From the NCBI RefSeq assembly GCF_900445255.1, contig NZ_UAPU01000007.1:1132001-1196000 (forward strand): a stretch of 64,000 nt of DNA, written 5' to 3'. Under the pieces are notes generated by a model, which saw only the letters and a list, made by a program, of their open reading frames with translations, did no database searches and was not told where the DNA came from. The first letter of the stretch is position 1, and every line of letters begins with the position of its first letter. A program made the translations under genes and the position numbers. This DNA is from Anaerobiospirillum thomasii. GTDB lineage: Bacteria; Pseudomonadota; Gammaproteobacteria; Enterobacterales; Succinivibrionaceae. This document shows positions 59,590 to 64,000 of this stretch, in pieces.

Positions 59590-60660
59590 ATGAGTTATTA
59601 CACAAGTGATGATTTAAGTGCTTTTGATGCTATATCTTATGCACAGAAAATAACATTCAGTCCGGTTTTATTTCAGGTGGCTTTTTGTATACGAGAGTTT
59701 GGTATTTTAGGACTGCTTGATAAAAACGGCAAACGTGGCGCCACACTAGAAGATCTGATGGAAGTCAGCAAACTTCAAAGATATTCTGTAAATGTACTTA
59801 TGGATATGGCTCTGTCTGGAGGTATAGCCTATCAGGATGAGTCTGAAAGATACTATATAACCAAGGCAGGTCAGTATCTACAGAATGATGAAATGACAAT
59901 AGCCAATTTAAACTTTATCAAATATGTATGCTATCAGGGGCTTGATTATCTATACGAATCCTTAAAGAACAACAAACCAGAGGGGCTTAAGGTCCTAGGT
60001 CCATGGGAGACAATTTATCCTGGATTGTCTTCTCTTAATGACAAGGCCAAAAAAGCATGGTTTGCCTTTGATCATCTGTATTCAGATGTTGCTGTTAAAA
60101 AAGCCATTGAGTATGTATTTTCTCAAAAGGTTGGTCATCTGTATGATCTTGGTGGCAATACAGGAAAGTTTTCAATTGCATGTACTGCCTATGATAAAGA
60201 TGTACATGTAACCATTCTTGATCTTAAAGAGCAGATAGCTTTAGCAAAAGATAATATCAAAGAGCACTCTTTAGAGAACAGGGTTTCATTTAAAGAGGTT
60301 AATGTTTTAAATGAAACTCTAGATTTCCCAACTGGTGCAGACGTCTGGTGGATGAGTCAGTTTTTAGACTGCTTTGACGAGGACAAGGTTGTACATATTC
60401 TACGCTCTGTAGCCTCTGTTATAGATAATGACTGCAGGGTATGTATTCTTGAGCCTTTTAATGACAATCAGAAATTTGAGGCTGCAGCCTATTCTATAAA
60501 TGCATCTTCTTTATATTTTACAACCATGGCCAATGGTAAAAGTAAGTTCTTCTCTCTAAAACAGTTCTTAAAGATTTTAGACAGAGCAGGACTTGCTGTG
60601 CATCAGAGTGTTGAAAATCTGGGGCTTGGCCATACTCTGCTTATCTGTAAAAAGAAATAA
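59590..60660 (+). CDS. SAM-dependent O-methyltransferase of aryl polyene type cluster
   Basis: The 356-residue product has an N-terminal winged-helix dimer domain (about 1-100) and a C-terminal Rossmann methyltransferase fold with LYDLGGNTGKFS as the SAM motif and WWMSQFLDCFDEDKVVHIL, as in family 2 O-methyltransferases. The following genes match the known aryl polyene order, in which a methyltransferase modifies the aryl head group. That role is inferred from context. Confidence 0.82.
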   Translation: MSYYTSDDLSAFDAISYAQKITFSPVLFQVAFCIREFGILGLLDKNGKRGATLEDLMEVSKLQRYSVNVLMDMALSGGIAYQDESERYYITKAGQYLQNDEMTIANLNFIKYVCYQGLDYLYESLKNNKPEGLKVLGPWETIYPGLSSLNDKAKKAWFAFDHLYSDVAVKKAIEYVFSQKVGHLYDLGGNTGKFSIACTAYDKDVHVTILDLKEQIALAKDNIKEHSLENRVSFKEVNVLNETLDFPTGADVWWMSQFLDCFDEDKVVHILRSVASVIDNDCRVCILEPFNDNQKFEAAAYSINASSLYFTTMANGKSKFFSLKQFLKILDRAGLAVHQSVENLGLGHTLLICKKK

Positions 60661-60848
60661 GAAAATCGGTCTATTGCCAGAGCGCAGGCTTAAAGAGCCT
60701 GCATATTAAGCTGACGTATGCCTTTACTTTAGAAAAAATAAAAAAAGAAGAACTATTAACTGAGCTTATACAGGAGGGCTGCGCTTATTTATCTGCTGCA
60801 CAAAGGGCAGATGGTGTGCGCGGATTTGTCTATGAAGTTTGCATTTGA
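60651..60848 (+). pseudogene. Start-less open frame, possible gene remnant
   Basis: Between the methyltransferase and ketosynthase-like genes an open frame of about 65 codons ends at a TGA inside the next gene. It has protein-like composition (KKEELLTELIQEGCAYL, QRADGVRGFVYEV) but no ATG, GTG or TTG start. I do not recognise it. It may be the tail of a lost gene. Confidence 0.3.
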
Positions 60849-61554
60849 TATAAAGGATATGGATATCATCGCTCCTGGCATTGATGATATTAATTCTTTT
60901 TATGAAGACATAGAGCACTTTGATGAGACACAGGTTGTTGCTAAAAGTAAATTAATTGCCATGATGACAGCAAGGCGCCTTACTATAGGTACACGTCTTG
61001 CCTGCGAGGTTGCCATCAGGCTTTTAAATTTGCACAGTGATGTTAATAGCGTGGTTTTTGCCTCAAGACATGGTGAACTTGTGCGCAATTATTCAATATT
61101 AAGTGCAATAGCCTCCAATAATGATGTTTCTCCTACAGAGTTTGCTACATCAGTGCATAACAGCGCTGTAGGTCACTTTACAATACTTACACAAAAGCAG
61201 ATCGTTTCATCATCTGTAAGTGCAGGCTACGATTCTTTTGTGCAGGGACTTATAGAAACACTATCAACTATACAAAAAGGTCAAAAAGCCATCTTTGTAG
61301 ATTTTGATGGTGCAGTACCTGAGTTTTATAACGATGAAATTGGTAATGTATCAAGTTTCTCCTATGCTGCAGGCTTTATTATTGAGCCTGGTGAGAGTAT
61401 AACCATAAGCTCAACAGACATGATCAACCCTACAGTAACAGACAATACAAAAGCCCTGCCTCAGTCTTTTGAGTTTTTAAAGAATATAAAAAATCATAAC
61501 CCTTTTATGCTGGAGGGTAACAGCTATATGTGGCAGGTACAATGTAATGTATAA
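60832..61554 (+). CDS. Beta-ketoacyl synthase-like protein (chain-length factor type)
   Basis: The 240-residue product belongs to the N-terminal ketoacyl-synthase-like family found in aryl polyene clusters (FALDIxxxxxxAPG-type start as FAFDIKDMDIIAPGIDD, then VVFASRHGELVRN and SPTEFATSVHNSAVGHFTI). The usual active-site Cys is absent, suggesting a chain-length-factor or partner role to a full ketosynthase outside the window. ATG 60832 is preferred because it begins at the conserved N-terminus; ATG 60811 is seven codons upstream. The end overlaps the acyltransferase start by 8 bases. Confidence 0.8.
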   Translation: MKFAFDIKDMDIIAPGIDDINSFYEDIEHFDETQVVAKSKLIAMMTARRLTIGTRLACEVAIRLLNLHSDVNSVVFASRHGELVRNYSILSAIASNNDVSPTEFATSVHNSAVGHFTILTQKQIVSSSVSAGYDSFVQGLIETLSTIQKGQKAIFVDFDGAVPEFYNDEIGNVSSFSYAAGFIIEPGESITISSTDMINPTVTDNTKALPQSFEFLKNIKNHNPFMLEGNSYMWQVQCNV

Positions 61555-62332
61555 ACAGCTGTATCGCATCTATAGGGTTATAGTAACCGCTCTATTATTT
61601 ATAGTCTTTGGATTGGGCGGTCTGTTTCTTGCTCTTATTGTCTTTAATCTTATATCTCTTGTAATAAGAGATAATGACAGAAGAATCTATCTATCACGTT
61701 ATATAACAGCCCTGTCATTTAGATTTTTTCTGTCCTTAAGCAGTTTTTTACATATCATAAAACTCGATTTGTCAGACTTTGATGTCTCAAATCTGCCTAA
61801 ATCATGTGTAATAGTGGCCAATCACCCAACTCTTTTAGATTATGTAATTTTAGCCTCGGTTTTTTACCGCAGTAATTTTGTGGTCAAAGAGGAAGTTCTG
61901 TCCAATGTCTTTTTAAAAGGTGTGGCCAAGGCTTCTGGCTATATAGCCAATTCAGAGCACAGATCTCTTATGGATAAGGCTATTAAAATAATACATGAAG
62001 GACAGTCTCTGATTATCTTTCCTGAGGGAACAAGAAGCAGATCAAGGGAGAATCTGAAGCTAAAAAGAGGAGCTGCCAATATAGCTGTCAGGGCAGGCTG
62101 TGATGTGCAGGTGGTATATCTTACCTGCTCAGAGCCATTTTTAGATAAAACCCACAGCTGGCATCATATTCCATCACAATGTCCTGAATATAGACTGCGT
62201 CTTGGCAATCTGATCAATATGGATGATTTTATACAATCAAATTCACAACACTCTGAGCCTTCAATTCTGGCAAGGATACTAACTAATGTCTTGGCTGTAG
62301 AGATGGTCAAGGCATATGCACAATGGAGATAA
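61547..62332 (+). CDS. 1-acyl-glycerol-3-phosphate acyltransferase-like enzyme
   Basis: The 261-residue product is an LPLAT-family acyltransferase with an N-terminal membrane segment (about 10-35), the HxxxxD motif as NHPTLLDY and the second motif FPEGTRSRSR. In aryl polyene clusters this enzyme is thought to move the polyene chain to a lipid or glycerol acceptor. Its ATG overlaps the previous gene and it ends 1 base before the first ACP. Confidence 0.85.
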   Translation: MYKQLYRIYRVIVTALLFIVFGLGGLFLALIVFNLISLVIRDNDRRIYLSRYITALSFRFFLSLSSFLHIIKLDLSDFDVSNLPKSCVIVANHPTLLDYVILASVFYRSNFVVKEEVLSNVFLKGVAKASGYIANSEHRSLMDKAIKIIHEGQSLIIFPEGTRSRSRENLKLKRGAANIAVRAGCDVQVVYLTCSEPFLDKTHSWHHIPSQCPEYRLRLGNLINMDDFIQSNSQHSEPSILARILTNVLAVEMVKAYAQWR

Positions 62333-62333
62333 A

Positions 62334-62591
62334 ATGGAAAATTTATATAAAGAAGTTAAAGAGCTGATTATTGAGTGTCTCAATCTTGAGGATATGACTG
62401 CTGATGATATTGATACTCAGGCACCTTTATTCAATGATGGTTTAGGTCTTGACAGTATAGATGCTCTTGAAATAGGTCTGGCTATAAAAAACAAATACAA
62501 CATTATATTGTCATCTGATAATGAGGAGATGAAAAAGTATTTCTTCTCAGTAAAGACCTTGGCCGAGTTTATTGACAGCAACAAAAAGTAA
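62334..62591 (+). CDS. Acyl carrier protein 1 of the polyene cluster
   Basis: The 85-residue protein has the phosphopantetheine attachment site GLGLDSIDALEI with Ser41, and four-helix ACP length. GGAG precedes ATG 62334, which is preferred over the longer start at 62316 inside the acyltransferase gene. Two adjacent ACPs are characteristic of aryl polyene loci. Confidence 0.9.
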   Translation: MENLYKEVKELIIECLNLEDMTADDIDTQAPLFNDGLGLDSIDALEIGLAIKNKYNIILSSDNEEMKKYFFSVKTLAEFIDSNKK

Positions 62592-62609
62592 TTTAAAAGG
62601 AAAATAAAA

Positions 62610-62864
62610 ATGCAAAAAGATGAGATCTTAAAGCGCATGCAGGAAATGATGGAAGAGCTTTTTGACATAGAAAAGGAAAAGGTTACTTTAGATGCCAAGC
62701 TCTATGAGGATCTGGATTTAGACAGTATTGATGCCATTGATCTTGTAGTACAGATTCAAAAAGAAACTAAAATAAAGGTACAGCCTGAAGATTTTAAAAA
62801 TGTACGCACAGTAGCTGATGTGGTTGACGCTGTATACAAGCTGACATCAAATGAGTCTAAGTAG
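62610..62864 (+). CDS. Acyl carrier protein 2 of the polyene cluster
   Basis: The 84-residue ACP has the attachment site DLDLDSIDAIDL with Ser39 and a C-terminal helix KNVRTVADVVDAVY. It differs clearly from ACP 1, so the two probably interact with different enzymes. The stop overlaps the next start by 14 bases. Confidence 0.92.
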   Translation: MQKDEILKRMQEMMEELFDIEKEKVTLDAKLYEDLDLDSIDAIDLVVQIQKETKIKVQPEDFKNVRTVADVVDAVYKLTSNESK

Positions 62865-63420
62865 ACAGATTAAAACTGTTTTTATTGTTATAAGTATCCT
62901 AGCTTTTATAGCATATCCATTTTTAGTCTATTATGGTATTGAAAGTGGATATGTTGGCTTAGTGCTTGTTTTTTTAGTAGCAGTCTCACTAATCAGAGTA
63001 GTACTATACAAAGGCTCAGCATCGCCGCTCAGATATAGCGTTGTATTTACAATGCTTACTGTAGTGGCTATAGCCATATTGTCATCCTTCTTTAAAAGAT
63101 ATGATCTGCTGCTTTATTATCCAGTGGCTGTAAATATCATATTTTTTACCATATTTTTTACATCTTTATTTTCTACTCCGATTATTGAGCGTTTTGCCCT
63201 TATGGTGCATAAGGAGCTTGATGCAAAAGCAAAAAGATACGTCTACTATGTAACTGTAGTATGGATTGTCTTCTTTGTGCTAAATGGACTTACCGCTTTG
63301 TATTTTGCTCTGTACGATATAAAGATGTGGACACTGTGGTGCGGTTTTTTGTCATATATAGCCATGGGTGTGTTGGGAGCCGTTGAGTACGGTATCAGAA
63401 AGGTGGTACAGAAACTGTGA
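62851..63420 (+). CDS. COG4648-type membrane protein
   Basis: The 189-residue product has about five membrane helices and no catalytic motif that I can see. A membrane protein of this size between the ACPs and the AMP-ligase is a fixed part of aryl polyene clusters; its job is unknown. Its stop overlaps the GTG of the next gene (GTGA). Confidence 0.75.
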   Translation: MSLSRQIKTVFIVISILAFIAYPFLVYYGIESGYVGLVLVFLVAVSLIRVVLYKGSASPLRYSVVFTMLTVVAIAILSSFFKRYDLLLYYPVAVNIIFFTIFFTSLFSTPIIERFALMVHKELDAKAKRYVYYVTVVWIVFFVLNGLTALYFALYDIKMWTLWCGFLSYIAMGVLGAVEYGIRKVVQKL

Positions 63421-64000
63421 ATATAATAGGTTTTGATAGGTGGCTTACAGTTCCAAGACAGTTGTGTATAGACCATAAAAAGATACAGACTACATCTGAT
63501 CTTAAAACTTATATACAGCAGATCTTAACCTATGTAAAAAATAAAGATGCTGTCAAAGTTGCCATATATTTTGACAATACCTATAACTTTATAGCAGCTT
63601 TTTATGCTCTTGTGCTTCTTGATCTTAAACCTTTGCTCTTAAGTTATGTAAAGGATAAGTTTTTAGAGGAAAATCTTAACGGTTATGATCTGATCCTGAC
63701 TGATAATGACCTTGGTTATAAAAGGGCGGTCAATGTAAGAGACATAAAGTGCGAAGACATGGACCTATTGGATGTTGATTTTACAGATTTACATTTAAAT
63801 GACAGATGCTTTTATCTTCAGACCTCAGGCAGTACACAAAATCCAAAGCTTATTTTAAAAAGTATAGAGCAGATGGATGCAGAGAGTGCCACTCTTATCA
63901 CTATGCTTAAGAGCTGCTACAGTACAGCACAAAAGGGGTTTAAATCTTCAGATACGTCCATTATGTTGGGCTCTGTCTTTCCAAATCATATGTACGGCCT
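63417..64000 (+). CDS. AMP-ligase (acyl-CoA synthetase-like), cut by window end
   Basis: The frame opens with GTG 63417 in a GTGA overlap and runs off the right end (194 complete codons). It contains the AMP-binding P-loop YLQTSGSTQNPKLI around residue 140, typical of adenylate-forming enzymes. In aryl polyene loci this ligase activates the aromatic starter acid (4-hydroxybenzoate type) and loads it on an ACP. The C-terminal half is outside the window. Confidence 0.85.
   Translation, partial: MNIIGFDRWLTVPRQLCIDHKKIQTTSDLKTYIQQILTYVKNKDAVKVAIYFDNTYNFIAAFYALVLLDLKPLLLSYVKDKFLEENLNGYDLILTDNDLGYKRAVNVRDIKCEDMDLLDVDFTDLHLNDRCFYLQTSGSTQNPKLILKSIEQMDAESATLITMLKSCYSTAQKGFKSSDTSIMLGSVFPNHMYG

Overview
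The window is an AT-rich bacterial chromosome segment around the replication origin of a gammaproteobacterium. The evidence is the gene order gyrB-recF-dnaN-dnaA / rpmH-rnpA-yidD-yidC-mnmE and, 15 kb on, mnmG-rsmG-parA-parB-atpIBEFHAGDC. It also includes E. coli-like SpoT, OmpA, Tpx and PqiABC and an EarP/EF-P(Arg32) pair. The low GC content, the class III (oxygen-sensitive) ribonucleotide reductase and an anSME-like radical SAM enzyme point to an anaerobe. Succinivibrionaceae/Aeromonadales relatives are my best guess, but the species cannot be named from this sequence alone.

Layout. 1-12.7 kb: housekeeping genes (DUF3334, engB, gmk, rpoZ, spoT, a PldB-like hydrolase, a CobW-type GTPase, ompA, tpx, tRNA-Thr(UGU), tusA, glyQS). 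12.7-15.8 kb: a gene-poor, very AT-rich stretch with seven parS-like sites (three perfect TGTTCCACGTGGAACA) and a broken transposase; it is the likely chromosomal centromere bound by the ParB encoded at 44.7 kb. 15.8-26.3 kb: replication, ribosome and membrane-insertion genes diverging from the 365-bp dnaA/rpmH gap. 26.3-32.7 kb, leftward: nrdD, a separate 52-codon glycyl-radical domain, nrdG, then pqiABC. 32.9-34.6 kb: earP and efp. 34.8-39.8 kb: a nucleoside-salvage locus (MFS transporter, nucleoside hydrolase, AraC-type regulator, PfkB kinase). 39.8-41.2 kb: a non-coding AT-rich stretch upstream of mnmG, one candidate for oriC. 41.2-52.9 kb: mnmG, rsmG, parA, parB and the complete F1Fo ATP synthase operon. 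53-57.2 kb: accessory genes (flavodoxin-fold oxidoreductase, MFS carrier, radical SAM/SPASM protein, rsmD, GNAT). 57.4-59.2 kb: an intact IS4-family element with a 9-bp target duplication inside the start of a lipoprotein gene. 59.6-64 kb: the first part of an aryl-polyene-type biosynthetic cluster (methyltransferase, ketosynthase-like chain-length factor, acyltransferase, two ACPs, COG4648 membrane protein, AMP-ligase), cut by the window end.

How parts work together: DnaA, DnaN, RecF and GyrB serve initiation, clamp, repair and supercoiling. ParA and ParB act on the parS array 29 kb away to segregate the origin. RpmH/RnpA/YidD/YidC/MnmE form the ribosome/tRNA/membrane-insertion block. EarP rhamnosylates Arg32 of EF-P. 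The nucleoside hydrolase and ribokinase-like enzyme would release and phosphorylate ribose.

Most unusual points: the glycyl-radical segment of the anaerobic ribonucleotide reductase is encoded as its own small gene. DnaA has a divergent domain IV signature and the window has no canonical DnaA boxes. AtpB carries a four-cysteine insertion of about 48 residues. A 64-bp parS-bearing direct repeat flanks the transposase remnant. The IS4 element restores the ATG of the gene it interrupted and carries a hairpin able to block its own transposase start when transcribed from outside.
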